22,672 nucleotides of DNA. Source: CAYMFD01 sp964389475. GTDB lineage: Bacteria > Bacteroidota > Bacteroidia > Chitinophagales > Saprospiraceae. Shown here one piece after another: positions 1 to 7,956 of the stretch (positions are counted from its first letter, which is position 1; the number at the start of each line of letters is the position of its first letter). The notes under the pieces are model-generated. The model made no database searches, was not told the DNA's origin, and was given only the letters and a program-made list of their open reading frames with translations. The translations under genes were made by a program, and so were the position numbers. The stretch is from positions 1-22,672 of the forward strand of contig CAYMFD010000056.1 of the NCBI GenBank assembly GCA_964389475.1, given 5' to 3'.

Positions 1-3000
1 TGTTACACGTCAATGACTGTACAGGGTCAACTACGCCATTGATCTCTATCATGAAGGAGCAAGTGCCAGAGTCTCTTGTCTCTGCATTTACTGCAAATAG
101 TACTACCTCATATGGGCTGTCGTCAGGTGTTAAAAAGTCCCCTGATTGCGGTCCACTAACTACACCATACTCAAAGTCTCCTGGGCAGTTATCAAATACT
201 ACAGGTATCGGATAATTAACGTACTCACCGCATGCTCCATCCTCTAGAGTGATACTGATGTCTCCTGGGCAACTTACTAGTAGTGGCTCTAGGTCCCCTA
301 TCGTTATCGTAAATGACGCAGTAGATGGAGGGCATGCATTAGTAGAGGCAGAAGCATATGATCCTATCGGAAATGGAACCGCTGCAGAAGCATTATCCGT
401 CTCGCCATCTAGCACATTGGTACCACTATACATCCAGCTTTGTAAGTCAAAGAAAGCGCCGCTAGGTCCTGTATTATCTATTCTATAAACCCAACCGTCT
501 AAGTGATCCCAAGCCTGACCTGTACCGTCTACATTGATATCGCCAAACTGATCGACTACCGTACCATTGCAGAAAAGCTCTATGGCATCATCACCATTAA
601 GTGAAATATCTGTGCTTACCGTATCTGGATCGAATCCGAAAAATGCGGTGAAGCTCGGGCCATTACCTGCTAGGTAGTAGTACTCCCCTGCGGCTAATGA
701 TCCGTTAAGCATTACTTCTTCTCCGTCGGTACCACCACCATTGTTGGCAACACCTACACTATATACACTGAGGTCTGGCACGTCATCTATTGCGTACAAC
801 TCCACAGCTTTGGGAGTACCTCCAAATAAAGGACCATCTATAACACCCGTTATAACCAAACTACCACAACCAAGAACCGAATTAGTGATTTCGTAAGTAC
901 CTTCAGCCGTATTAGCTACTGTTATCTCTCCAGTCACTGGGTCTAGGTCTATCGCCGCCGCATCACCGCCTGTCACGCTAAATGTTCCAGCTACTCCTGT
1001 TGTCAACATTACAACAGGGTTTTCGCCATTAGGGCAAAACACAGAACTGCTGTACTCAAATGCTGCATCTGCATCCTGCGTAAACACGACTACCGCAGTA
1101 CTGTCCGTAACATCTCCGCATATCGCATCTGACACTGTCCACGTAAGTACAACAGTGGTGCCCGCTTCGCCAGCGTCTGGTGTATACGTACTTGCAGCAT
1201 CTGTCACATCAGCGAATGTGCCGAGACCTCCACTCCAAGTACCGTCTCCGGTGGCTGATAGCTGAGCATCATCACCCTCGCATATAGCAACTGGAATACC
1301 AGCATCAGCAACTGGAGCAGGTAGTATAGTAAGCTCAAGTGTAAACATATCCATGCAAGCATCAGCTCCTGGACAGCCAGCGTTAGTGTATGTACCATTA
1401 GGGAATGGCATAGCTGCAGTAGCATTGGTGGTCTCTCCATCTAGAGCATTGGTCCCAGAAAAAGTCCACTCAGCTAGATCGAATGCCGCATTAGGACAGT
1501 TATCATTACTTCTATAGGCCCAACCATCAACATGGTCCCATGGCTCACCAGTACCATCAGTGTCTATATCACCGAATACATCAATCGGCACACCATTACA
1601 AAATAGCTCTACAGCATCATCACCGTTAATACCCATTGACCCATCGGTATAGTCTGGAGCAAAACCGAACCAATTCGTAAACTGTGTCGATTCACTTGCT
1701 ACATATATATAGGTACCCGCTGTAGCCGCCACTGCTGGGAAGGTGAACTCCTGTCCGTCGGTACCACCACCATTGTTAGCAGACCCTAGTCCGTAAATGC
1801 TCAGATCTGCGATATCGTCGAGAATGTAAAGCTCTACGCCTTTAGGTGTACCGCCCATAAGAGGTCCGTCGAAGACACCTGTTATGATGATAGCAGGTGC
1901 ATCACCAGCATTATCAACCGTATTGGTAATCATATATGTGCCAGGATCACTAGCAGATGGATCAATTGCTCCAGTAACGGAATTGAGCTCTAGGTTGCCA
2001 GCTCCTGTGAATGTAAACTCACCTGTATTAATCGCATTCATAACGGTAAGCTCAGCCCCACCGACACATGCTGTAGTAACACCATAGTCAAATGACACAT
2101 CACAAGGCACTAGTATCATATTCTCAGCACCTACCGTCTGAGGTGTCGGTCCTTGCCAAATGCCATCTATCAACTGCAGCGACTGACCTAGTTCAGGGAT
2201 TGGGTTATCCTCTTCGACACCTATATCTACAGACGTCATGCCTGTAGCAGGTCCAGTAGTTGCTGTGAACGAACCCTCATAAGATAAGAACTCAACTACA
2301 CCACAAGGAGCAAGCAATACCAGGCCATCACCCTCGGTCGAGTTATTATTGATTCCATTCTGCAATCTATTACCAGCAGCCATAAAGTCAAACACATAAT
2401 AGGTAAAGGTACCGTCATCGGTCGCCGTGAAAAGATCCAATGACACCGCACCTCCGCCGTATGGAGTACCACTGGTACCATTGTATAGTTGGACACTATA
2501 CAAGCTAATATCAGCAGGCTGCGGGTTTGGTATTCTGATCTCCACAAACTCCATGACGTCTGGTCCTACATTGTCATAGTGGATCTCATTGATCCTAGCC
2601 GTCTCGCCATCACATGGATTAGCTGCGGCTAGAGGCATATACGTACCTATAGGGAAAGGCGATGTTGCTGTCGCATTGGACGTCTCTCCATCTAGAGCAT
2701 TAATCCCTGAGAAAGTCCAATTGCCCAAAGTAAAGGTTGTCCCATCAGGACCAGTCTCATCTACACGATATGCCCAACCGTCGAGAAAGTCCCATGGCTG
2801 TCCGGTTCCGTCAACATTGATATCTCCAAAGACGTCAATGACAGCACCATTCATAAAAAGCTCTACAGCATCGTCACCATTAATACCCATCGAGCCATCG
2901 GTATAGTCAGGAGCAAAACCAAACCAAGTAGTAAACTGAGTCGATTCGCTAGCCACATAGATAAACGTACCTTCCGTAACCATTACAGCTGGAAAGGTAA

Positions 3001-3208
3001 ATTCTTGGCCATCCGTACCGCCACCATTATTGGCAGAGCCTACTCCATAGATACTAAGATCAGGAATGTCGGCAGTAGCGTAAAGCTCAATACCTTTAGG
3101 TGTACCACCAGAAAGTGGACCGTCAAAGGCTCCAGTGATAATGAGTTGTGCATTAACAATACTCGCACTAAAGACGAGCACTAGAAAAGTCAGTAAACGA
3201 CAGTTCAT
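1..3208 (-). CDS. Giant secreted modular protein with three lamin-tail-like repeats (partial)
   Basis: The frame is open from an ATG at 3208 to the left edge, giving 1069 codons; the C-terminus is outside the window. It starts with a classical signal peptide (MNCRLLTFLVLVFSASIVNA, then Q). Visible order: lamin-tail-like module at about residues 22-192 (GxFDGPL..GGTPKxxELY, NNGGGTDG, FGFAPDYT, NGDDAxELF, DVFGDIN.DGTGQ.W); a second, different lamin-tail-type segment starting RINEIHYDNVG; a linker domain (FDYG...C.GG, ending PGTYMITNTV) at about 370-433; a second copy of the module at 439-607; a PKD/Ig-like stretch (PVADAG.P.AICEGDD); a second linker copy at about 715-780; a third module copy at 783-952; and an HYR-like domain from about 977 (CPGDISITLEDGACG, DNCP). 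Such modules are known from extracellular nucleases and T9SS substrates of marine bacteria. Surface display or secretion is inferred; no catalytic domain is visible in this part. Confidence 0.85.
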   Translation of the reverse strand, partial: MNCRLLTFLVLVFSASIVNAQLIITGAFDGPLSGGTPKGIELYATADIPDLSIYGVGSANNGGGTDGQEFTFPAVMVTEGTFIYVASESTQFTTWFGFAPDYTDGSMGINGDDAVELFMNGAVIDVFGDINVDGTGQPWDFLDGWAYRVDETGPDGTTFTLGNWTFSGINALDGETSNATATSPFPIGTYMPLAAANPCDGETARINEIHYDNVGPDVMEFVEIRIPNPQPADISLYSVQLYNGTSGTPYGGGAVSLDLFTATDDGTFTYYVFDFMAAGNRLQNGINNNSTEGDGLVLLAPCGVVEFLSYEGSFTATTGPATGMTSVDIGVEEDNPIPELGQSLQLIDGIWQGPTPQTVGAENMILVPCDVSFDYGVTTACVGGAELTVMNAINTGEFTFTGAGNLELNSVTGAIDPSASDPGTYMITNTVDNAGDAPAIIITGVFDGPLMGGTPKGVELYILDDIADLSIYGLGSANNGGGTDGQEFTFPAVAATAGTYIYVASESTQFTNWFGFAPDYTDGSMGINGDDAVELFCNGVPIDVFGDIDTDGTGEPWDHVDGWAYRSNDNCPNAAFDLAEWTFSGTNALDGETTNATAAMPFPNGTYTNAGCPGADACMDMFTLELTILPAPVADAGIPVAICEGDDAQLSATGDGTWSGGLGTFADVTDAASTYTPDAGEAGTTVVLTWTVSDAICGDVTDSTAVVVFTQDADAAFEYSSSVFCPNGENPVVMLTTGVAGTFSVTGGDAAAIDLDPVTGEITVANTAEGTYEITNSVLGCGSLVITGVIDGPLFGGTPKAVELYAIDDVPDLSVYSVGVANNGGGTDGEEVMLNGSLAAGEYYYLAGNGPSFTAFFGFDPDTVSTDISLNGDDAIELFCNGTVVDQFGDINVDGTGQAWDHLDGWVYRIDNTGPSGAFFDLQSWMYSGTNVLDGETDNASAAVPFPIGSYASASTNACPPSTASFTITIGDLEPLLVSCPGDISITLEDGACGEYVNYPIPVVFDNCPGDFEYGVVSGPQSGDFLTPDDSPYEVVLFAVNAETRDSGTCSFMIEINGVVDPVQSLTCN
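352..861 (-). repeat. Lamin-tail-like module, copy 3
   Basis: This is the third and most divergent copy, from LVITGVIDGPLFGGTPKA to PFPIGSY. The middle differs (EEVMLNGSLAAGEYYYLAGN in place of the EFTFPAV segment), while NGDDAIELFCNG and DQFGDINVDGTGQAWDHLDG are kept. It too follows a linker-domain copy. Confidence 0.82.
1389..1893 (-). repeat. Lamin-tail-like module, copy 2
   Basis: This is the second in-frame copy of the module, from IIITGVFDGPLMGGTPKG to PFPNGTY. The linker domain ending PGTYMITNTV comes directly before it, so linker plus module forms a composite unit. Confidence 0.85.
2634..3145 (-). repeat. Lamin-tail-like module, copy 1
   Basis: This is the first of three in-frame copies of a roughly 170-residue module in the giant secreted protein. 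It runs from LIITGAFDGPLSGGTPKG to PFPIGTY. Copies 1 and 2 are the most alike: both carry EFTFPAV, YVASESTQFT.WFGFAPDYT and DGSMGINGDDAVELF. Confidence 0.85.
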
Positions 3209-3345
3209 GTGATATGGGTTATGTTCTAATAAAGTCAGGTTGGCAGGGTTTTACAACCCATACCTCGTACGAAGGTAGAACAGCTGTAGAGAAAAACCAC
3301 CATCAATCCAGAAATATATTCTCTCTTAACACATATAAATCTTTA

Positions 3346-3360
3346 TTTAAGTGACTTAAA
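3346..3360. promoter_or_regulatory. Perfect 15-bp dyad, operator candidate
   Basis: TTTAAGTGACTTAAA is a perfect 7-1-7 palindrome in the 243-bp divergent gap between the giant secreted protein and the glycosyl-phosphate transferase gene. It lies about 26 bp upstream of the -7 box at 3387-3394, where a regulator could act on either gene. A regulator is inference; AT-rich palindromes also arise by chance. Confidence 0.35.
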
Positions 3361-3386
3361 AGCAAGTGTTTACACATAACAAGTTT

Positions 3387-3394
3387 TATGTTTG
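3387..3394 (+). promoter_or_regulatory. Bacteroidota-type -7 promoter box
   Basis: TATGTTTG matches the Bacteroidota primary-sigma -7 consensus TAnnTTTG exactly and lies 57 bp before the ATG of the first gene of the 3452-7031 run. No clean TTG -33 element is seen 17-23 bp upstream, so only the -7 half is supported. Confidence 0.45.
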
Positions 3395-3451
3395 TTTTTT
3401 GGCTGTGTTTTTGCACCTTACCTTTTTGAAGAGATATATCAAGCATAATTC

Positions 3452-4510
3452 ATGTACTCCCTACTCCTAGCATTCATCACTGCCTTTGGCCTTACGTATA
3501 TCGCGATACCCTCGATTATACATATTGCTATCAAGAAGGGGTTAGTCGATGTGCCTGGCGAGCGGAGGTCACACACGACGATTACACCGTCACTAGGGGG
3601 TGTAGGTATCTTTGCCGGTACGATATTTAGCATCATACTATGGACACCATTTAATTTCTTCGGTGAGCTGCAGTACATCCTTTGTGCCTTTATAATCATA
3701 TTCCTCATAGGCGTCAAAGATGATATAGACCCCATATCTCCCCGCAAAAAGCTGATAGGACAGGTCGCTGCCGCATTTATCATTGTATTTAAGGCCAAGG
3801 TGGTGCTCTCGTCGTTGTACGGCATCTTTGGCATCAATGAGCTACCCCTACTCGTCGCAGCCCCTCTCAGTATATTCACTATCATCGTCATCATTAATGC
3901 TTTTAACCTCATAGATGGTATTAACGGGTTGTCGGGTAGTATCTCTGTACTGATATCTGTGCTGCTAGGCTACTGGTTCTTTAAGGTAGACCGTGTCGAG
4001 ATCGCCATAGTAGCATTTGCCATGGCAGGTAGTGTTGTTGCTTTTCTAAAGTATAATATTACTCCAGCCAAGATATTCATGGGTGATACGGGCAGTCTCT
4101 TGATAGGTCTCGTGTGCTCGATACTCGTCATCGAGTTTATAGACATACACCGTACACTGGGTGACTCGCCATATGCCATAGGGTCTACACCTGCAGTGGC
4201 TATCGCGATATTGATCCTGCCACTGTTTGATACAGCTCGGGTGTTTGCTATGCGGCTCATCAAGGGTCGTAGTCCTTTCAGCCCTGATCGTCTGCACATA
4301 CACCACCTGCTACTAGATAGTGGGTTTAGTCATATGAAGTCAACGACTATCTTGGTCACTGTCAACATCGCCTTTATACTTATCGCCTATCTATTGCAGG
4401 ATATAGGTAGCCTCGTCTTGCTTGTGATCATCCTCACGCTAGCAACGGTACTGAGCGGTATATTATATGTGTACAGCAGGCGTCATCTACTATTCGAAAA
4501 GCAGGAGTAA
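3452..4510 (+). CDS. WecA/MraY-type undecaprenyl-phosphate sugar-1-phosphate transferase
   Basis: This integral membrane enzyme (352 aa) should move a sugar-1-phosphate from a UDP-sugar to undecaprenyl phosphate, the first step of O-antigen, capsule or teichoic-acid-like glycan synthesis on the cytoplasmic face. Family motifs are present in order: PGERRSH and SLGGVGIF (35-54), the Mg-binding pair D90-D91 in VKDDID, NLIDGINGLSGS (152-163), KIFMGDTGSLLIG (207-219) and the cytoplasmic HIHH (282-285). The length and roughly ten hydrophobic segments fit the polyprenyl-phosphate GlcNAc/HexNAc-1-P transferase branch (WecA, TagO, WbpL) better than MraY. The substrate sugar cannot be read from the sequence, and no other glycan genes lie nearby. 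It is the first gene of a tight same-strand run; the next gene starts 1 bp after its stop. Confidence 0.9.
   Translation: MYSLLLAFITAFGLTYIAIPSIIHIAIKKGLVDVPGERRSHTTITPSLGGVGIFAGTIFSIILWTPFNFFGELQYILCAFIIIFLIGVKDDIDPISPRKKLIGQVAAAFIIVFKAKVVLSSLYGIFGINELPLLVAAPLSIFTIIVIINAFNLIDGINGLSGSISVLISVLLGYWFFKVDRVEIAIVAFAMAGSVVAFLKYNITPAKIFMGDTGSLLIGLVCSILVIEFIDIHRTLGDSPYAIGSTPAVAIAILILPLFDTARVFAMRLIKGRSPFSPDRLHIHHLLLDSGFSHMKSTTILVTVNIAFILIAYLLQDIGSLVLLVIILTLATVLSGILYVYSRRHLLFEKQE
4503..4507 (+). promoter_or_regulatory. Ribosome binding site for crcB
   Basis: AGGAG, inside the last codons of the upstream gene, stands 4 bp before the ATG at 4512. It supports that start over the in-frame ATG at 4467, which would add 15 residues encoded within the upstream gene. 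Strong SD sites are unusual in this window. Confidence 0.6.
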
Positions 4511-4511
4511 T

Positions 4512-4874
4512 ATGACTCCACAGCATATCATCTACGTTGCCCTAGGTGGAGCTATAGGCGCAGTATTGCGATATTGGGTGAGTGGACTCTCGCTCAACAC
4601 ATCGATTCCGTGGGGCACGATCACTGCTAACCTCATCGCTTGCTTTATCCTAGGCGTCGTCGTTACTAAGTACTCAGATGGGGATAAGTCTCTCTACCTA
4701 CTGATCGCAGTGGGTCTTTGTGGAGGTTTGAGTACCTTCTCAACCCTTATATTTGAACTTTACAGTTACTATACAAAAGCAGCGCTAGCTCAAGGTTTCC
4801 TATATTTAGGAGGTAGTATTGTGTCTGGCTTGATGGCTTTTGTATTAGGCAACCATACCAGCAAATTGTTTTAA
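4512..4874 (+). CDS. crcB: Fluoride channel CrcB/FluC
   Basis: This is a small membrane protein (120 aa, four hydrophobic segments) of the CrcB/Fluc family. These proteins form dual-topology dimers that let toxic fluoride leave the cytoplasm. Diagnostic motifs are GGAIGAVLRYW (12-22), GTITANLIACFILG (35-48, with the pore-lining Asn40) and GLCGGLSTFST (68-78). The usual Phe box F-S-T-F reads F76-S-T-L79 here, so the second pore phenylalanine is leucine. The start at 4512 is chosen because family members begin just before the GGxxGAxxRY motif and an AGGAG lies in front; an earlier in-frame ATG at 4467 is rejected. It sits 1 bp after the preceding gene, so the two are probably translationally coupled. 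No fluoride riboswitch is expected inside the preceding CDS, and none was recognised. Confidence 0.93.
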   Translation: MTPQHIIYVALGGAIGAVLRYWVSGLSLNTSIPWGTITANLIACFILGVVVTKYSDGDKSLYLLIAVGLCGGLSTFSTLIFELYSYYTKAALAQGFLYLGGSIVSGLMAFVLGNHTSKLF

Positions 4875-4894
4875 AACTATTCACTCGTATTATT

Positions 4895-5848
4895 ATGCAA
4901 AAAAGGACAATTCCAGTAGTCGATCTATCGAAGTTTACAAAAGGAGATGACAGTCAGCGTGCAGAATTTGTCAATGAGATCGGAGCCGCATTTCACAATG
5001 TAGGATTCGTAGGAGTAGTCAATCATGGTATACCAAAGGAGGTAGTAGAGGGCTTCTATGCTGCCAGCAAGGCCTTCTTCTCGCTGCCCGTATCTGCCAA
5101 GTCGTCATACAGACTAGATGGTCTAGCTGGGCAGAGAGGCTACACGTCATTCGGTACAGAGCACGCCAAGCAGTCGCAGGTAGCTGACCTCAAGGAATTT
5201 TATCAATTTGGCCAGTATGTGGAGGGCCAGGTCGCTAATCCTGACGAGTACCCACCCAATGTATTTACCGACGAAGTACCCGCCTTCAGTAATCTAGCCA
5301 AGGATCTATACAAGGCCTTCGAGTCATCAGGTGGACACTTGCTGAGGGCTATAGCATTGCACTTGGACTTACCAGAGGACTACTTTGACCAGCATATACA
5401 TAATGGCAATAGTATCCTACGGTCCATACACTACCCGCCTATCACCGAAGAGCCTAGGTCTGCCATACGAGCAGAGCAGCACGAGGATATCAACCTGATC
5501 ACCTTGCTAGTGGGAGCTAGCGCAGGTGGGCTACAGCTCCTCAATGCAGATAATGAGTGGCTAGACATTACGCCTGGTGAAAACGAGATCGTTATCAATG
5601 TAGGTGATATGTTACAGCGGCTGACCAACAACTACCTCAAGTCTACCACACACAGAGTTGTCAACCCTCCCAAAGAGCAGTGGCACGTGCCGAGACTGTC
5701 TATACCTTTCTTTTTGCACCCAAAAAGCGAGATGGATCTCACGTGTCTAGCACAGTGTGTGACGGCAGACCGGCCACTAGCTTACGAAAACACCACAGCA
5801 GGAGACTACCTCGACGAACGCTTAAGAGAAATCGGTCTCAAAAAGTAA
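4895..5848 (+). CDS. Isopenicillin-N-synthase-like 2-oxoglutarate/Fe(II) oxygenase
   Basis: This is a 317-aa cytosolic oxygenase of the isopenicillin N synthase/2OG-Fe(II) family, with an N-terminal DIOX_N-like region (IPVVDLSKF, HNVGFVGVVNHGIP) and a C-terminal jelly-roll core. The iron-binding facial triad is complete: H196 and D198 in EQHEDINLITLL, and H253 in KSTTHRVVNP. R267 and S269 in RLSIPFF form the usual RxS co-substrate site, so 2-oxoglutarate is the likely co-substrate. Relatives act on small molecules such as amino acids, hormones and antibiotic precursors; the substrate here cannot be deduced. It lies 20 bp after crcB and 45 bp before a TlpA-like gene and has no biosynthetic neighbours, so a housekeeping or catabolic role is as likely as secondary metabolism. 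Confidence 0.88.
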   Translation: MQKRTIPVVDLSKFTKGDDSQRAEFVNEIGAAFHNVGFVGVVNHGIPKEVVEGFYAASKAFFSLPVSAKSSYRLDGLAGQRGYTSFGTEHAKQSQVADLKEFYQFGQYVEGQVANPDEYPPNVFTDEVPAFSNLAKDLYKAFESSGGHLLRAIALHLDLPEDYFDQHIHNGNSILRSIHYPPITEEPRSAIRAEQHEDINLITLLVGASAGGLQLLNADNEWLDITPGENEIVINVGDMLQRLTNNYLKSTTHRVVNPPKEQWHVPRLSIPFFLHPKSEMDLTCLAQCVTADRPLAYENTTAGDYLDERLREIGLKK

Positions 5849-5893
5849 AGTCGTGTTAAAGTCATCGATGCTTGTAGCATTTAGTCAGGCTCT

Positions 5894-6406
5894 ATGGTTT
5901 ACCCGGTAGTGAAGAGACATATACTAGCCCTCATACTGATGTGTACGCTTACGGCGGTGGCGATAGGCCAAGACGTAAAGCAGTACCTCGAGTTTGACAA
6001 GTTTAACGAGGAGGTCCTGCAGCGATCATCTGATGATACGATCTACGTGATCAACTTCTGGGCCACATGGTGTGCCCCTTGCGTACACGAGCTGCCTTTT
6101 TTCGTAGACTTGGATAAGCGGATAAATAGTCACCCTGTCAAAGTGATCCTAGTGAGCCTGGACTTTAGTCGGCAACTAGACACAAAGTTCTACCCGTGGC
6201 TCAAGGCACATCCACAAGAGCATGAAGTGGTATTACTGCTAGACCCTAAACCCAATTCTTGGATCGATAAAGTCGACAAGTCCTGGTCTGGTGCGATCCC
6301 ATTCACGTATGTATATCGAGGACGTGATCACGTAACCTACGAGGGCTCATTCGCTGATGCCAAAGATCTAGACGACTACATTGACACCTTCATAAAAACA
6401 TTATAA
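5894..6406 (+). CDS. Exported TlpA/ResA-like thioredoxin
   Basis: This is a 170-aa thioredoxin-fold protein with an N-terminal signal peptide (about residues 1-26, ending AVAIGQ), so it should work in the periplasm. The redox site is C60-A-P-C63 inside FWATWCAPCVHELPFF, as in TlpA/ResA/DsbE disulfide reductases that keep apocytochrome c or other envelope thiols reduced. A likely cis-proline is in AIPFTYVY. The family is usually part of a reducing relay, but no cytochrome c maturation gene is in view, so its client is unknown. It starts 45 bp after the oxygenase gene and ends 10 bp before a second exported thioredoxin-like gene, so the two are likely co-transcribed. Confidence 0.87.
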   Translation: MVYPVVKRHILALILMCTLTAVAIGQDVKQYLEFDKFNEEVLQRSSDDTIYVINFWATWCAPCVHELPFFVDLDKRINSHPVKVILVSLDFSRQLDTKFYPWLKAHPQEHEVVLLLDPKPNSWIDKVDKSWSGAIPFTYVYRGRDHVTYEGSFADAKDLDDYIDTFIKTL

Positions 6407-6416
6407 AAGCACTGTT

Positions 6417-7031
6417 ATGAAAACACTGATTCCGCTATTACTCGCTGTATTTACCCTAGGTATATCTGCAACTCTCCCTACCACAGATAAAGGTGGTGAC
6501 GGGTATAAGGTAGGTGATAAGGCCACAGACTTTTTGCTAAGATCAACTACTGGCTCGATTGTAAGCATGGGTGATTATCCCGATGCAGAAGGCTTCGTCA
6601 TTACGTTTACCTGTAATCACTGTCCGTACGCTGTGATGTATGAGGATCGCCTGATAGCACTACATAACGAGTATGCCCCCAAGGGTTATCCTGTGATAGC
6701 TATCAACCCCAATGACCCAGCGGTACAGCCTGCTGACAGCTATGAAAAAATGAAAGAACGAGCGGAAGAAAAAGGCTTTCCATTTGCTTATCTCTACGAC
6801 CTAGACCAGAAGGTGTACCCTACATACGGTGCAACTAAAACACCTCACGTATTCTTACTAGACAAGGACCACTTCGTGCGGTATATCGGCGCTATAGACG
6901 ATAATGCACAAGATGCCGCAGCCGTAGAGCAGCACTACCTAAAAGATGCCATCAATGCTCTGATCGCTGGTAAAAAGCCAAAGCCGTCAAAGACTAAGGC
7001 CATAGGGTGTAGCATAAAGACTAAGGCCTAA
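6417..7031 (+). CDS. Exported redoxin-like thioredoxin family protein with a third conserved cysteine
   Basis: This 204-aa protein has a signal peptide (residues 1 to about 20) and an AhpC/TSA-like thioredoxin fold (about 31-184). The redox site is C66-N-H-C69 in TFTCNHCPYAVMYEDR, rather than the WCxxC of TlpA. Other family marks are NPNDPAVQPADSYE (98-111) and TKTPHVFLLD with the cis-Pro. A lone cysteine, C198, lies in the C-terminal tail motif TKAIGCSIK; I recall this tail from homologues, so it may be functional. The precise substrate of the family is not known to me; thiol peroxidase or disulfide reductase activity is inferred. It follows the TlpA-like gene by 10 bp. Its TAA overlaps the TAG of the convergent FKBP gene. 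Confidence 0.82.
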   Translation: MKTLIPLLLAVFTLGISATLPTTDKGGDGYKVGDKATDFLLRSTTGSIVSMGDYPDAEGFVITFTCNHCPYAVMYEDRLIALHNEYAPKGYPVIAINPNDPAVQPADSYEKMKERAEEKGFPFAYLYDLDQKVYPTYGATKTPHVFLLDKDHFVRYIGAIDDNAQDAAAVEQHYLKDAINALIAGKKPKPSKTKAIGCSIKTKA

Positions 7032-7882
7032 AAATCGATCAACTCGATATCAAAGGCGAGCGGTGTATGGGGTGGAATACCTGGACGGTCTTGTGCCCCA
7101 TATGCTAGTCTGCTAGGGATGATAATCGTCCCTGATCCTCCCTTGCCGAAATAAGGAATGGCAATCTGCCAGCCTTCTATTACAGAAGATAAGGCAAAAG
7201 TAGAAGGACGATTTCTGTCGTAACTACTATCGATCTGCTGGCCATCTAGCCGCTCTCCATAATAGTGTATCGTTACGGTAGACTCTACATCTGGCCTATC
7301 GGTCTCCCCCTCCTCGTTAATATGGATGTAGACACCCTCATCCGTCACGAATGGATCGAGGTCCCTCTCGGCGATGTATGCTGCGATATCTACCTCCTCA
7401 GCCGCCTCACGTACTGCCGTACTCCTAAGCCCGTCAACATCTATAAGATCTACGTCAAATACTAGGTTGGCATCACCAGCGATGGGGCCAGTACCGTCCT
7501 TACCATATCCCATATCACTAGGGATATACAGGGTCATGCTACCACCTATGCCTATCTTAGGTATGCCTACCTGCCACCCCTGTATAGTACTAGACAGTAA
7601 GATAGCAGTAGTGTCTCCTTCGTCAAAAATCTCGTCATCGGCTATCGTCCGGCCCTCATAGTTTACAAGTACGCTACTAAACTCCGTAGGCATCGTATCA
7701 CTACCAGCCTCATGTATCACGTAGTATAGCCCTGATTCATCGAGTACAGCGTCGATATTATTATCAGAGATATATTGTCCTAGTTCTTCTCTTGTGTCTT
7801 CATTGATTTCATCGCCACCACAACTAGTACATAGCACTGTGGCACCTACGAAACAACTAAAAAGCAAAGCCTTAATCTTCAT
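7028..7882 (-). CDS. Lipoprotein with two FKBP-type peptidyl-prolyl isomerase domains
   Basis: This 284-aa envelope protein should speed cis-trans isomerisation of proline bonds in exported proteins. The N-terminus (MKIKALLFSC...VLCTSCGG) is a lipoprotein signal with likely lipidated Cys21. Two FKBP domains follow at about 52-150 and 184-284, each preceded by a similar short helix (ELGQYISDNNIDAV and DIAAYIAERDLDPF), so a unit of roughly 130 residues has been duplicated. Ligand-pocket residues are kept in both: IQGWQVGIP...YIPSDMGYG in domain 1, and IEGWQIAIP...IPSRLAYG in domain 2. Domain 2 has IDSS where FKBPs usually have FDSS. The gene runs convergently to the thioredoxin gene with a 4-bp overlap. 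It is divergent to htrA, another envelope quality-control gene; shared control is possible, but no clear -7 box was found. Confidence 0.88.
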   Translation of the reverse strand: MKIKALLFSCFVGATVLCTSCGGDEINEDTREELGQYISDNNIDAVLDESGLYYVIHEAGSDTMPTEFSSVLVNYEGRTIADDEIFDEGDTTAILLSSTIQGWQVGIPKIGIGGSMTLYIPSDMGYGKDGTGPIAGDANLVFDVDLIDVDGLRSTAVREAAEEVDIAAYIAERDLDPFVTDEGVYIHINEEGETDRPDVESTVTIHYYGERLDGQQIDSSYDRNRPSTFALSSVIEGWQIAIPYFGKGGSGTIIIPSRLAYGAQDRPGIPPHTPLAFDIELIDF

Positions 7883-7956
7883 CGGTTAATTTACTGTTAA
7901 ACGAAATACTACTACTGTAAGCCCATATTACTACATCGTTACATCGGCATACGATC

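Noticed and set aside
352..3145. The periodic repeats as a CRISPR or DNA-level satellite
   Set aside because: The repeats are about 500 bp long, in frame, and conserved at protein level with many silent differences, so they are protein modules.
3246..3259. GGGTT-TTAC-AACCC hairpin as a terminator or riboswitch
   Set aside because: The stem is only 5 bp, there is no U tract, and it lies in the leader of the left-hand gene; nothing further supports a function.
3439..3912. 157-codon open frame antisense to the sugar-phosphate transferase gene
   Set aside because: The plus-strand gene carries all family motifs; the antisense product has no plausible fold and its frame is open only because of codon usage.
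4467..4511. Upstream ATG start for crcB
   Set aside because: It would place 15 extra residues before the conserved first helix inside the upstream gene; the ATG at 4512 has an AGGAG and the usual family start.
5868..5880. ATGCT-TGT-AGCAT hairpin between the oxygenase and TlpA-like genes as a terminator
   Set aside because: A 5-bp AT-rich stem followed by only three T is too weak, and the genes look co-transcribed.
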